DNA from: Icerya purchasi
Lineage: Eukaryota; Arthropoda; Insecta; Hemiptera; Monophlebidae
Direction of reading: 5' to 3'
Length of the DNA: 64,000 bases
Assembly (NCBI GenBank): GCA_039619475.1
Contig: CM077115.1
Coordinates: 141,000,172-141,064,171 of the forward strand
Shown one piece after another: positions 34,311 through 46,655 of this stretch. The stretch's first letter is position 1; each line of letters starts with the position of its first letter. The notes under the pieces were generated by a model. That model did no database searches and was not told the DNA's origin. It saw nothing but the letters and a program-made list of their open reading frames with translations. The position numbers and the translations under genes were made by a program.

Positions 34311-35877
34311 ATAGATTTAAATTTCATCAAATATTTAAAGTATTGCTTTTTTTTTTTTTTTTTTAAATACTGTTACAGGCACCAGGCGAATTTATTCAAT
34401 GCCAGACTACAATAAAAAAAAAAAAAAAATAAATAAAAAAAAGCAATTTATTAGATTTGAATTAATTTCTGTTTCTCTATTTGCACGATCTTTAATTCTG
34501 TTAATCGTCTCATCAGTGGTGTAGCGTGCGAGAGGGAATGAAACTTCCTGAAACTTGAACAAAAAAAAAAACATGTTATGAGCAAATAACGTTTCTTTTT
34601 TAATTCCATGTTAAATTCAGCATATTCACACGCACTTTTTATAACAATAGCTCATTAAAGTGGAAAAAGAATTATATTCAATTGCAGAATCTGTTTCGTT
34701 TTAAAAACTAGTTTAGACATCTTTTTATAGGAATATTTAACAGCCCCCGTCGAAATTAACGTCGAGCTACCCATTCAGTCACCTAGAGGAAATTAAATGT
34801 GGAAATTATGGTATTATGTTTTCGAAATAGTATTGAAGTCTCGCTTTTAACAAAAAATAACTAATACATAAGAGTAAGTACGTTTCTGATGCATTTTATT
34901 TACTAAAAAAGAAAACAGCAAAAAAAATAAATAAATAAAAAAAGCAAGCAGGTTTCTGTTCTTTGTTCTTTGTTGTTCTTTATTTTCTACTATTATTTTT
35001 TCAAGACACGTTCTAATTCTTTATAGAGAAAACGGGAAAACCTTTTTCACATAGTTCAAATTAATGTCACGCGCGTTAGAATCATTTTCAGAGTTACCTG
35101 TGATTTTTCAATAATTACCGGCAAGTATTTATTCTTAATAATTGTTAATCAATTAATTGAAAGGTAATATTAAGAGTTTTAGAGGGGAAATAAATTAAAA
35201 TTTCAGGCGACGGAAAAACACAAACGTTACATGAAAATTAAGTCGTATTATTAAATTATATTATCCAGAGCATTGAATTAGCTTGGCCTTAGAAAAGTAA
35301 ACAAGAAAGCAATGAGCAATTTATATTTCGCAACAACACACACGAAAAAAAAAAAAATCTTTTCTGATGATCTTTAGATATTCCTGATAATTTTTCGCTA
35401 AATCGTTTAACCTCTTGTAAGAAGAAAGAAATTTATTTACAATTAAACATACAATGATAACAATAGAAATGTATATTATTGCGATTTACTCGTGCGGACG
35501 GTAAAAATAAATAGTTTTAAAGTTTTACTGAGTGTGTACATATTTATGGTTCTCGTTGTCTTTTATATTAAGGGTTTCTTTCTATAGTGGTAGTCAGTAA
35601 GTGGAAAGTGTAGGTGTCTATCACAACCTAGACCGATCAAAAAGGTTTTCTCTCTTCTAGCAGGATGAAATCATGTAGGCCATTGTAAATTAATTTACAG
35701 GAAATAAAACAAGTGTAAAAACCAACGTACATATTGAGAAATAGGTCCCAATCATACATCTCGCTATTGCAACGTTCACACAAGTTCACACTCTGTAAAA
35801 CTGAATGTTTACTTCGGGCTTAGTTTTGTGCTTGTGATGCATGTTTATGAATATAGGTTTCGTATATACTAGTCGCC
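34311..35877. other. Unassigned AT-rich sequence
   Basis: A/T runs (34348-34364, 34412-34440) and unassigned sequence; no recognisable coding or repeat feature. Confidence 0.5.
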
Positions 35878-36062
35878 CCCAAGCTTACCCAGCCTGAAAT
35901 AATTGGGTACCAGAGAAATCTGGGAAAGTAAAGGCGGCCGAGAGAAAGGAACTGCCCCCCCTACTCTCATTAGTGCCGTTGGGCTTAGTACATTGTGAAC
36001 CTTAACTTCACAATCCCGACGCCCTGTCAAGGGTATGGAACTCACTTTACTTTTTACTTTAC
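35878..36062 (+). repeat. Dispersed repeat, fullest copy
   Basis: Plus-strand order: CTTACCCAGCCTG, GGTACCAGAGAAATCTGGG, AAAGGCGGCCGAGAG, then ACTTCACAATCCCGACGCCC, TGTCAAGGGTATGG and CTCACTTTACTTTTTACTTT. Parts recur at 33270, 34155, 46608 and 52727, so it is a multi-copy family in this window. Confidence 0.65.
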
Positions 36063-37045
36063 TAGTGCTTTAGAGTTTGGTAACGATTATTGACAACATT
36101 ATTAATTGTTCGTACGTTAGATTTAGCAATTTGAATGAGCCGGAGTTCCAATTTGTGCACGAATTTTATCTCGGTGCTTAGTTTCGTTAAATAATTTTGG
36201 AATTCTTTGTATTTATACGATGTTACTCTTGCTAGTGTACAACATGGCCCGGTGCAGAAGCTACACATAAGAGTTAAGGCAATGCGATTTGTTTGTAGAC
36301 GGCTAATTTATTTTTAACCGGTGGCCGTTGCAACTTCTTATTAAATATAATGAGCGGTAGATTTTCAGTTGAGTTTTGTTGACGATATTTTCAATATGTC
36401 TAGTAAACATTAATCTCTTATCAGGTACATAAACACCAATTACATTTTACGGAAATATACTGGAGAAACACTATATATATATATATACATATGTAAGTGT
36501 ATTGAGAAGCTAAGAAAAATGTGCATAATAATGGTTCGATATTAAGAAGAAGAAAAAATAAAATCAACTTTGTTACCTTATTGTTGATTTTCCCCGCCAT
36601 CACGGCCTCTTAATTACCGTGGACAAAAAAAAAATGATTATTATGATTGCTTGAAAAATAATATTATTTAAATTCTATACGCTGTATACTAATACAAATT
36701 ACCCACACTTTAATCTTTCGGTATCGGTCAACCCCGCTAAAAATACCCGATTAAATACGAACACACAAATAACTCCATCTATCGGAGTATATAAAACGGA
36801 TTATTTAAAATTGATATAAAATTGAACATATCACTGTTGTCGGCGGTGATCCGTGGTCCGGGGACTTATCGGGACCGTAATGATACGACAGGGTCCTCTA
36901 ATCTCATATAGGTTATTCCAGCGGAATGACTAATAATCTATTATCCGCGGTTTTTTACATCGAATCGGTTTTCACGACTTGACTATCGGGGATGACCATA
37001 TTAAACGCCATGATCAGAGTTAAAAACAATAATACTGACAAAAGT
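36063..37045. other. Unassigned sequence left of the mariner
   Basis: Includes a TA run at 36472-36487 and a GC-richer block at 36838-36900. No domain or repeat recognised. Confidence 0.5.
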
Positions 37046-37047
37046 TA

Positions 37048-37996
37048 CGAGAGACGTTTCAAAAGTCTCCGCCACGCTTACAGATCTCGGCTTATGGTAA
37101 CATTAACGAGATAAACAATACAACGTTATTATAGTTGAGACGGTTGTGTGAGTAACTGGTAAAAATTTCAAGATCCTAATTAGCACGCCGTCACTGTTCG
37201 TTTAAACATGGAGCTACCATTACAGTGCGCGTCCAACTTTTGCAACTAATTTATCAGGTTGTTCCTGAATTCGTCATCATTGTTGAATCATTGTGTACCT
37301 TAGAAACCGTGTTAACAAGAGGAAAAGATGAAAATCAGACGACGCAGGGTCCGGGGAGTATGCCGGGTATTCGAAGACCAACCATTTTCGTTTTTCGATG
37401 TGCTGGAGCGTCGCGCGAGAGATCAAGATTGGTTTTTTCGTAAAAATTGTTTTTTATGGCTTTTTTTTTAAATTATTCAACGTTTGGCAGTAACTATCGA
37501 AGTTTATGGTGGTACCTCGAAGCATAAATTCGATCAAAAGAGGCCCGTAGCCGTCCCAAAAGACCGCGTGACCATAAGCTTCTTCGCAGACTTTTCTGCC
37601 TTGCATTTTTTCGGCCGCAGTGAATTCTCCCGTTTCCACACCATGGTATCGATTTTGGTGGTTTAAAGTGCTGAATCCATTCACGAACGGGTCAGTTCGA
37701 CGTTGCATTATCACCGTACGTAGTATTTGTCAACTTGTCGTGTATTTTTTTAGCGGAAAAATTTTTCGTAACGACGTAATGAATAACTGCATGTTGCTCA
37801 CAAAAGTTGGAAGCGCACTTTAATGGTAGCTCCATGGTTAAACAAACACTGATGGCGTGCTAATTAGGAGCTTGAAATGTTTACCATTTACTCTCATAAT
37901 TGTCTCGAATATAATAACGTTTGAATCGGTAATCTCGCCAGTATTACCATAAATTAAGATCTGAAAGCGTGGCGGAGACTTTTGAAACGCCCCTCG
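37048..37996 (-). mobile_element. Mariner-like element, internally deleted, with long TIRs
   Basis: The ends CGAGAGACGTTTCAAAAGTC (left) and CGAGGGGCGTTTCAAAAGTC (right, reverse complement) are flanked by TA on both sides (37046-37047, 37997-37998), the mariner target duplication. Reverse-complement similarity continues inward for about 185-190 bp. Length is 949 bp against about 1.3 kb for intact mariners. The transposase remnants lie on the minus strand. Confidence 0.9.
37305..37835 (-). pseudogene. Mariner transposase remnant
   Basis: Reads minus from an ATG at 37835. Its first 47 codons give an HTH-type N-terminus (EQHAVIHYVVTKNFSAKKIH, then DKLTNTTYGDNA) ending at a stop. A second frame, 37714-37454, gives HAVFWDGYGPLLIEF and RGTTINFDSYCQTLNNLKK, the VFWD..G...+...RG.TIN segment. 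A third frame near 37400-37310 gives YPAYSPDPASSDFHLF, carrying the last Asp of the D,D34D triad. The part with the first catalytic Asp is deleted and frames are broken, so no active enzyme is encoded. Confidence 0.9.
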
Positions 37997-38069
37997 TAAA
38001 ACAGCGACTGACTAACTAAAAAAATCTCAATTAGGTCTTTTTTTTTTTCCATTTCTTCCCTCTTCTTTC

Positions 38070-38290
38070 CGAACCGTGACCACCGTTGGAATTGACCGTA
38101 TAAGATGCGCGCTTCTTCTGACGGCGGTCGATGATTGGGGTTATTTATTCACGACCGACAACAGGATCTCACACATACGCACATTTTTACTCTCACCACG
38201 TTTGTCCTTTAAGTTTTATAATTTTTATTCTTTATTATTTTACATAATATGTACAATGTAATGTAAATATGTGAAAATATATATGTACGT
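38070..38290 (+). repeat. Dispersed repeat, copy 2 of the 31110-31345 repeat
   Basis: Contains CGACCGACAACAGGATCTCA, ACTCTCACCACGTTTGTCC and ATGTACAATGTAATG, in the same order and orientation as copy 1, about 7 kb away. Confidence 0.55.
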
Positions 38291-39789
38291 ATGTGTAGAT
38301 AAAATTACAGATTGATCAGTATCATGAATATGTGGTATAATAGAAAATTTATTAATTAGTAAATTAGAAAGGGATTGTGTACCGAACTTTTATTTAATAA
38401 TACTTTGTAATTAATTATAAAAAAATAACTGCAAAGCGACTGAAATCTATCGTTAAATAAAATTTAAAGAAATATTTCAGAAATGAGCTATTAAAAAAAC
38501 TTTACTCTTTTGGTAACCGTGCCTAGTAAGCTATATTAAAATTACTAAAAGCTTCTAAGATTGTGTCGCAACATCTAGCCCCGCAGTAGCTTCAATTCAT
38601 AGAACAAAAAAAAAAAAAAAAAAAAAAAAAGGATTCCTAACGTGTAAATATAAATACTGAAAAAAAATGTTGCGGGGGATCCTATACGAGCAGAAGTCTG
38701 TAAACGGAAAATGAAAGGAAAATCGCAGAGCGAACGGGAATTCTTGGCTGTCCTTTTTAATGAGAATAATTCCTCGATAATTTAAATAAATCACGGTTGC
38801 TTCGGAGGATAGTGCGCAATAAGAAAGATACTTATAAATCATTTTGTATTTGCGACATATTTTATAGAGCCTGTGCATATTTCCCCGTTTACGACGAAAT
38901 TTTTATAGCAAAAGAGGGAAAAGAGTACGACGCTTAAAATATGCGATTGATAAAGTAAAAATCACAGTGACAGCTTTTTTTAATACTGCGCAGAGGCAAA
39001 ATTTTGACGCGTCAGAATTATTAAATTCGATATCGATTACATATAAAATATTTGAAGAAAAACAGAAGAAAAAAAAAACAAAAAAAACAACAAAACTCAA
39101 TTGTTTTTACATCTGACAAGGTAATAATAATTTCTCTCCGGAAGAATACGAAATTAATGCTTAATTGTATAAAGTGTTATTAATAAATGTAGTACAATTA
39201 TTGTACATAATTAATTAAAGTCGTGATTAATTTTTAATTGTGAATTGTAAAAATATACTACTTGAAAAAGAATCGAATTTTTTTTTGAGAAGTTAATATT
39301 ATAATAAGTATGGGTACATGTTTTTTGGTAACTTTGAATTTTTCACATTACCGCAGAACACTATCAAACGAGTTTCATTCGACGAAGAATTTTGTTCATT
39401 TATCGAAGGTGAAAATTTCGCTCCATCTATGTCAGAAAAAAAAACCTCGACGGTAATTCTATATTTAATTAGCAGTGGTATTTGCACCATTCGTGAAATA
39501 CATTTTGAAATTGTAATTTATTCTTTATCAATTGAAATTAGATGAAATATATCTTTACCATATCACTCTAACCAGAATCTCGAAAAGAGCAGGAAATACC
39601 ATATCGTCTGATCCGACTAGCCATTTTCGTCCGAACAGAATCAGAGCGGGCATTCTATTACTGAAACAAAAAACGAAAAATTACTTTTAAATTTTAATCT
39701 TTTTCTTTTTTTTTTAAATACATTATACGTAATATCACATTTTTACACGAACGAATGTAAATACATTAAAAATTCCGATAATTTTCAAC
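38291..39789. other. Unassigned AT-rich sequence; 25-nt A run at 38606
   Basis: Poly(A) at 38606-38630. The overlapping small ORFs at 39299-39545 on both strands have no recognisable domain. Confidence 0.5.
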
Positions 39790-40140
39790 CCATAATATTG
39801 TTCTTCTTTCCTTAAATGACTCATCCCAAATTATGGCTCATTATTCCCCATCATTTTTTAATTCTGCCTCCTTTTACTGCCGCATTCGGCCACCTCTTTC
39901 TCCTCGCCCATGATTCCTTGACTTCCTTTTCTTAAATTCCCTATAATCTCGGCTATCCTTCGCTTTAACGATAGTTATCTTCGCCCGCATTCCTTTTTTT
40001 GTCCGTTTTCGTCTGCATCTCTATTCGATTTCGTCCTTTTCACCCCCTTCCACATGCTTTCCTTCTGATACTGATCACATTTTGTTTGAACGTGCGGTCC
40101 AATCTCTGCTAAGCAATCATCCTTCTATTCTTCTTCATTA
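39790..40140 (+). mobile_element. Non-LTR retrotransposon fragment, sister of 31740-32060
   Basis: The sequence CTTAAATGACTCATCCCAAA through CACATGCTTTCCTTCTGATA is nearly the reverse complement of 32056-31780. The plus reading contains FPSDTDHILFERAVQSL, the C-terminal ...D.DH+.FE... motif shared by this family's other copies. Confidence 0.72.
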
Positions 40141-43080
40141 AAATTTGACATCCACGGTTTTTCAATACAAGAATAGTTGCAATTTTATACCGCATTTAGA
40201 TACACTTTTACCTCCCAAGGTCAGGGATTGGGATGTGATGGTATGAAAATTCGTCGGGCAAAGGTAATTTTCAATTGAAATGAAACACCGTAATTAAAAA
40301 TGCGATCGAGATAAAGAGAAAAATGCGAAATATATATTTGTTAAATCTATTATACGTTTCGTAGCGGAAAAACAATATAGCATTACTGCTATGTCATTAG
40401 AAACTTTACCAGCGCCTTGCTAAATGATACTGCACACAAAAGCCTGCCGCATATTGAACCCAGCACACTTACAGAACACACACAGCCCACGCGGAGTTGT
40501 TTAAGACGCGTGTATTTAAATCGATTATCTCGCATATTGAATTCGACCCATGCGCAGCCCACGAGCACGCGTGTGGGTCGTGTGGGCTAATTTTAATCTT
40601 TTAGCTGTTAAAAATTTTGATTTATTCGTTATGTTCCACATGATTGATGTACAAAAATGTGGCCGTAGACTAATACGTGTTGGGCTTAACGCGCATCTAT
40701 TAGGAGACCCACCAACGAAACGCACGTTTTTGCCAGAATATCAAACGTAGTTAAAGGTTTAGATAGTAAAAAGGTTAATTACTTAACGATTTTAGATAGC
40801 AGAGGAAAAGCTATCGAACAATCACTCTATGTCGTGAATATGTTCAACAGTTTTCGATACAGGAGTCCCGACCGCTAACTTTTTATTCCTCCTGGCTTTC
40901 TGTTGGACCATACATATCGAAGAAAATAAATCTGTGAAAGAAAAGTAAAAAAAAAGCTGATTGAAGCATTTAGTCTAATTGGTCGCCTCAATTCCATGGT
41001 ATTGAGAAAATTCAAACATTCGCGTTCGGCCAAGTGGTGTTTTGCGTGCCAGGCTCAAAAAAAAACAAAAGACCTTCTTAACCGTCCGTAATTTTCGCTA
41101 CTTTTACTTCGCAGGTTTCATCCTCTCTTCCGAAAACATATTCCACTTTCGCTCCATTGACTTCGAGATATACGAACTCACTACTTTCCGTTCTATGCAC
41201 AAGTTCTATAGTTTATGACTTTCTAAACAGGAAATTTTATACATTTCCACCCACTCTACACTTGTATTAAAGTCCACACTTTTGCGTGTTATCAGTTATT
41301 TCTTCCGTACAATTTCTATTGATTTTATCGTTGTATACGCAAGCGGCCATTACGGAAGAGAAAGAGATTTTCATTACCTATCTCAATTACTTGTACACTA
41401 CAATGTTACACAGTTTAAAATCGTGCAATAAGCCATAGGTGTTCCCCACGCTCGTGTAATACTTTAGTGGAAAGTTGAAATTGACTGAAAATTGTGTACT
41501 CTTTTTTTAATTAATTCGCCATAGAGAAAGAATATATTGGCCGCTAGGAAAGTGAATAGTGAATTAAAAATGACGCGCAATCGAGGTACGTCTGGAATGA
41601 GATAAACGTTCGGCCGACTGAATAAGGCGGCGATGAAAGTAACCTCTTGCATGCAATTGTCTAAAGCAGTTAATATTTTTTCATTGGCTAATTATTGCAA
41701 TGATTCGGAGGATTAACATTTGCTCTATCGAGTTACATTCGAGGAACAAAAACGAATTAGGACGAATACACTGCGCACGTTCTTTGTGAAAAGCATATGT
41801 ACATTTAAAGAAGACCATTCCGAAGATTATTCATCTAAAAGCTATTTCTTTGGGGAGCAAGATTAAGATATTTCGATTACAGAAAACTTCAGTACTATAT
41901 TAAAGCTGGGAAAGTGTTTCTTAAATTAGTTTTAGATTAATTTTAAATATAAACATTTTTCATAATAAAAATATTATAAACTACATTAATATCGGTGCTA
42001 TTATAAAATAAATTAGCGCGAAAAATTTCGTTAAATGGATGTAGTTGCGATTTTTTATTTCTAATGTAGTGCGAATAGTAATCGAACGGAATGAGACCTT
42101 TGTGTGAATATGTATAATAAATCAACTCGCAGATTTAGCACTAATTTAACGCTGAAAAGACTATTAATTGGTTTCCCACAACCAGTAGTGTTCAGGTATA
42201 GTAGAGTGAAAATAAATAAGCAAGTCATGTGAATACGTCACTCATTAACGACCATTTCTGCGAATTGACTGCTTTTCGTCTTCGCTGCCTTATTAGCCAG
42301 ATCCTAATCTCTATCACCCCGAAGTGATGAATTTACAGCGGGGTGATACGATCTTACCGTTTTTCCCGCTCTCTAACTCGCTAATGTGCGATAGGCAGTG
42401 ACGTCATTAATACATAATGTCAAAGACTGTTTCGCTTCCGGTAATACTGATGACTGCATTTAATAGGAATTTGTTATTAATTATGAAAGTTGCAAAACAA
42501 TCAAAAAAAGAAGCAAGAAAAAAACCGGAATAATCTGATAAAATTTTTATTGATTCGGTTCTTTTTATAATATTTCAGAATGTTTCGTTACTTTTATTAC
42601 GAAATCGGAAGTTGATGTGAATTTGCAAATAGAAATTTTTGATAACAACAATTACGAGGGTACTGATAATTTTGTTTTGATACTTAAATTATATTGCCTT
42701 CAGTATGCGTAATATAATCGCGACATTTTAAAACAAAATACCGAACAGTTTTAAATAATGTACGGAAAAAAGCGACATTTTTTCACTTGCAAGCGCTGAA
42801 AAGTTGCTGATCGCGTGTTAATTTGTAACTCGCCCATGTTTTTCATTTTTTTGACGTCATAACGCGTATTGGAATTTATTTCTTCTTGCACGACGTTTAG
42901 AGCATTTTCAGTACGTCAAATACCGCCGCGCACCGTACTCAAAACTGCGAAACCGACATATTGCTGCTAACGTAGTATATATAATCGAAAATGAAACAAG
43001 TTCAGTCAAGCATGATGTTTCATGCGCTGAGGATTCCGTATGTTAAGTTAAAGATAAGCGTAATATTTATATTTATATTT
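40141..43080. other. Unassigned sequence
   Basis: Moderately AT-rich, several GC-richer patches (40530-40580, 42300-42380). Short ORFs at 40525-40750 on both strands mirror one another and are not supported as genes. Confidence 0.5.
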
Positions 43081-43109
43081 ATATAATACTAAAGTCAAAG
43101 AAATCAGAT

Positions 43110-43900
43110 TTTGAGACACGTCTATTTTCATGCTTTTTTGAACTTTTCGCCAACATTGACAGTTCCGTTAAGGAAATGAAATACCATTTTATTCCCGACA
43201 AAAAAGCAATTTTTCACCAACGTATTACCCGGAAACAAAAAAAAAAAAATTTTTTTTTCAAAAATTTGGCGCCTCCAGGGTCAAAAATTAAAGTTCAAAC
43301 CCCGGATACTACAAACTAGTGAAATATACGGGAGGGGGGATGCTATTATTTTTAATCTCGTTTAAAATTTTTATCTATAATATTCACGCTGCAAGGCGAG
43401 GTTTGCACTTTAGTTTACACACTTTTTCGAACGTCAACCTGGAAAGTTTCGTTAAGGAAATGAAATACGGTTTTGTTCTCGACAAATAATAATAATCTTT
43501 TCAACGATATGCCCGAAGAAAAAAAAAAAAAAAAACTTTTTTCAAAACATTCGAGCTTTCGGTTCCCTGAGAGAGAGGGGGTTTAATTTTAAAGTTGCAA
43601 ACCCGGGGATGTTCCAAACTAAAGAAATATATAGGAAGATGCTCATATTTTTAATCGTGTTCAAAATTTTTAACTATAATACTCGCTACGCAAAGCTACA
43701 CGTAATTTTTTGCACTTTTTTGAACTTTTCGCTAACTTTGAAAGTTTCGTTAAGGAAATGAAATACGGTTTCGTTTCTGACAAACATCGATCTTTCCAAC
43801 GATATATCACATGCCTGGGGGGGATTTCTGTTTTTTTACAAAACTTTCGATCTTTCGACGCCCGACGGTCTGAATATAATAAGCTCGGCTATAATTTTCC
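43110..43900 (+). repeat. Satellite-like array of three units of about 290 bp
   Basis: The word CGTTAAGGAAATGAAATAC recurs at 43166, 43450 and 43748, giving periods of 284 and 298 bp. Each unit also holds CTTTTTTGAACTTTTCGC, a CAACG.TAT block, an A run, a TTTCAAAA/ACAAAACTTTCG block and CCCGG..A....CAAACTA (units 1-2). Diverged, non-coding; the ORF at 43710-44036 lies in unit 3. Confidence 0.8.
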
Positions 43901-44353
43901 TATAAAGCGGTCCTTTGTACATAAGTTTGAGATACGTTTTGGTTTTTACACGAGCGATTGTTTACGTGAGCATAATTTTTTTGCCGTTTTTGGTATCAAA
44001 GGGGCTTCTCGGTGGACGATCTATATAATTTTTTAACCGTAATTTTTTGCTTTTGTGAAAGAGTTTCTACGTTTTGTTTTTTGATTTTGAATTTCACTTT
44101 TATAGGTTTTAACTGGTGAGTTATGCATTCTTTAAGGATGATTTTTGATGGGGTCATTTTAGATTCCATATTATATATTCTTGACTGTTTTTGGGGGATT
44201 TTTGGCACCCTCTAGGGTGATCGGTTAGCTTGAAGCCTCTGATACGGTTTTAAAGAGAATTTTAATTATGATCCAATTTTGAAGTTTATAAGTCAAACCA
44301 TTCGTGGGTTATTGATTTTTATCCGATATTTTTATCACTTCTGAGCCATTTTA

Positions 44354-44394
44354 TTAGGATTCCCCGTACATTATATGTATACGGGGAATCCTAA
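44354..44394. repeat. 15-bp-stem hairpin (TTAGGATTCCCCGTA)
   Basis: 44354-44368 is the exact reverse complement of 44380-44394, with an 11-nt loop. Could be a transposon end pair or an isolated palindrome. Confidence 0.85.
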
Positions 44395-44959
44395 AAAGTA
44401 TATTGCTCCTAGACTGCGCGAGATTAAGTACTAATGACAGGCGTTAGTAGTTTTGAAAAGGCACACGCGATAGCGACCGTTACATACGATACCAGCAGCT
44501 TGTTTTTTTTTTGGCACTGTTGCAGATTGTTGTTTGTCGCGCGCGCACGACACACACACGCACACATGTATGTAATGTACATAGGGAATAACTAACAAAT
44601 CTAGTCAAACGTAATTATGTTAAAAACAACCGTAGAGAAGGATAATTTTTTTTATAAGGTACATTTTAATGTGTAGCACGTTAATTCGATTAAAAAATGG
44701 AAATTAAAAATTTCACTTACATCCCCGCATGATCAGGTAATAGTAATAAGGTACTAAATTATAAAACAGAAAATGACTCTACGCCTTTTTAACTATTATG
44801 TACGTTCGTTTATAGTACTTTACAAAAACAAAAAACAAAAACGCCGAGAAGTTACATCTTATAAGTAATAGACTTATGAAAAGTCCAAAAAAGAAGAAAA
44901 TTAAAATAAACAAGAGAAAGAGAAAAAACGAAAGAGAAAGGAAAAGAAAGGTGTACATC

Positions 44960-45210
44960 AAAACTGTATAGAAAAGGGAAAAGTCGGGTAAGCTTCAACA
45001 ATTCGAAAATGTTTCCACACCACGGCGTTTCATTGTCCGCCAGAATTTCGGCCAAACCAGTACTCTCCTCGAAACACGCGGCTCTCTCTTGTCAAAATAA
45101 GCGGCACGAGGTAAGGAGATGTTCCACCCTAACCGGCACTCCACAAATTTCACATATAGGCTTAGGTTGTTTTTGAAACAGGCTATGTGTGTAAAGGCAG
45201 TTTAGCCACA
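44960..45210 (-). mobile_element. Non-LTR retrotransposon C-terminal zinc-motif fragment
   Basis: Minus reading: PICEICGVPVRVEHLLTSCR, a C-x2-C-x7-H-x4-C motif typical of the region after RNase H or RT in jockey/R1-like ORF2 proteins. It is followed by LAEILADNETPW and IFELLKLTRLFPFLYS, fitting the usual L..+L.......+..FL... tail. One in-frame stop after CRLF. Confidence 0.68.
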
Positions 45211-46607
45211 TTTATACGGCAACTTGCGAGGTATACGCGGCATTTTTAAATCTGTTTATATCATCGGTGTTTTATTTTATTTCTTTTCTTTTTTATCGAT
45301 ACTATCGAAGAAAATTTATTTTTATATTTCTCGTAATAATTTTTAACGGCTCCTTCAAAAGGTTGAAAATGTCCAAAAAAGGCACACTGTTACCCGTTAA
45401 AAGTGAATTTCTTTAATTTATACCGTGTATTGGTGGGTAATTTTTCGGCTACCCGATGTTATTTAAAAAAACACCTAGTTTCAATCCACATCCGAAATCG
45501 CAAATTTCGTAAGGCCATGTGAAATAAAGTTGTTCAGCTTATTCTGGCTGAACTGAGCTGTTCCGAGTGTATATCTTCAGACAATTTTTATGTGGCTTCC
45601 TCTATTTTGAAGTCATTGCGTACACCACAACCGAATGGTATGTATATATATACGATTATATTTTTTTTTAATATCCGTTGTAACACTTTACTCTTACAGT
45701 GACACAGTGGAAAAAACATTTACCTCTAAAAAATTATATTTACAATTTTAGAGAAAGTTTAAATGGCCCATCGGCTTTGACAGAATGCGATATATTAAGT
45801 TCGATAAATTGTCGCAAATGCAAATTAGTTAACTCTGTCGAATTGTCCCGTAAGCTGTCGTCCACCTGATTCTTAAGATAATACAGTGTGATTTATCATC
45901 TCGTATCTTTTCAGAAAAGAAGGGTTTTAGAGAGAATAACTTATTATCGTGCATCTTGTCTATATGATAAAATACTAAATTAAAAATGGAAGTGAACGAT
46001 ATTGCCATAAAAAACGTCGAGCAAGGCGTAGGTATTGTATTTTTTTTTTTTTTTTTAAAACATCTATTTTTCCGCGAAGGACGCGTGTTTTGTATTATTT
46101 ATTTATTTCTCGTCTTGTCTACGTTGGCTTCAGTATGTTTAACAGACATATCGCTTAAATTAACCGATATTGCGGTATAATACAAGCGAAATCACGTACG
46201 AGTTAATGAGAAAGCAAAAATTATAAAAGCATACACCTTCGGAACCCGCAAATGCTGGTGTTTTACAATCTTTGTGAAATAGTCCCTTTTAAACTGTCGT
46301 CACTTATAATTTTTGTACAACTTCTGTTACATAAAAATGGTTACAATTTCATATTACTCTCAGAACATGGTGTCATTAATATGTGAGCAGTTGAAATGGG
46401 TTAAAAGTGTACGGATAAAAAAATACTTTTTGTAATGATCGAATTCCGTAATAAACGAAATCACATTCTGAAAACGGTGTTTTTTGAAAATTAACACTAC
46501 GATAGTAGAGTTATTTGAGAATTTTGTAATTAAATTACGTAATTAAGAGATTAACGTTCCGTTTTGTTTTTCAAGAAAATCTGTAATTTTCCGGTCTACA
46601 GTTACTT
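45211..46607. other. Unassigned sequence
   Basis: AT-rich with a T run at 46040-46056. The 64-aa ORF at 45986 is Phe-rich because of this run and is not supported. Confidence 0.5.
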
Positions 46608-46655
46608 CACAATCTCGACACCTTATCAAGGGGGTATGGGACTTACTTTATAGCT
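46608..46655 (+). repeat. Dispersed repeat, terminal fragment
   Basis: CTTCACAATCTCGACACCTT, ATCAAGGGGGTATGGGACTTACTTT matches the 3' end of the 35878-36062 repeat. Confidence 0.65.

Noticed and set aside
40525..40750. Pair of overlapping 66-aa ORFs on both strands
   Set aside because: No splice context, domain or codon signal; the mirrored ORFs are a chance absence of stops.
43710..44036. 108-aa plus ORF
   Set aside because: It begins in the third unit of a tandem repeat; the other two units have stops in this frame.
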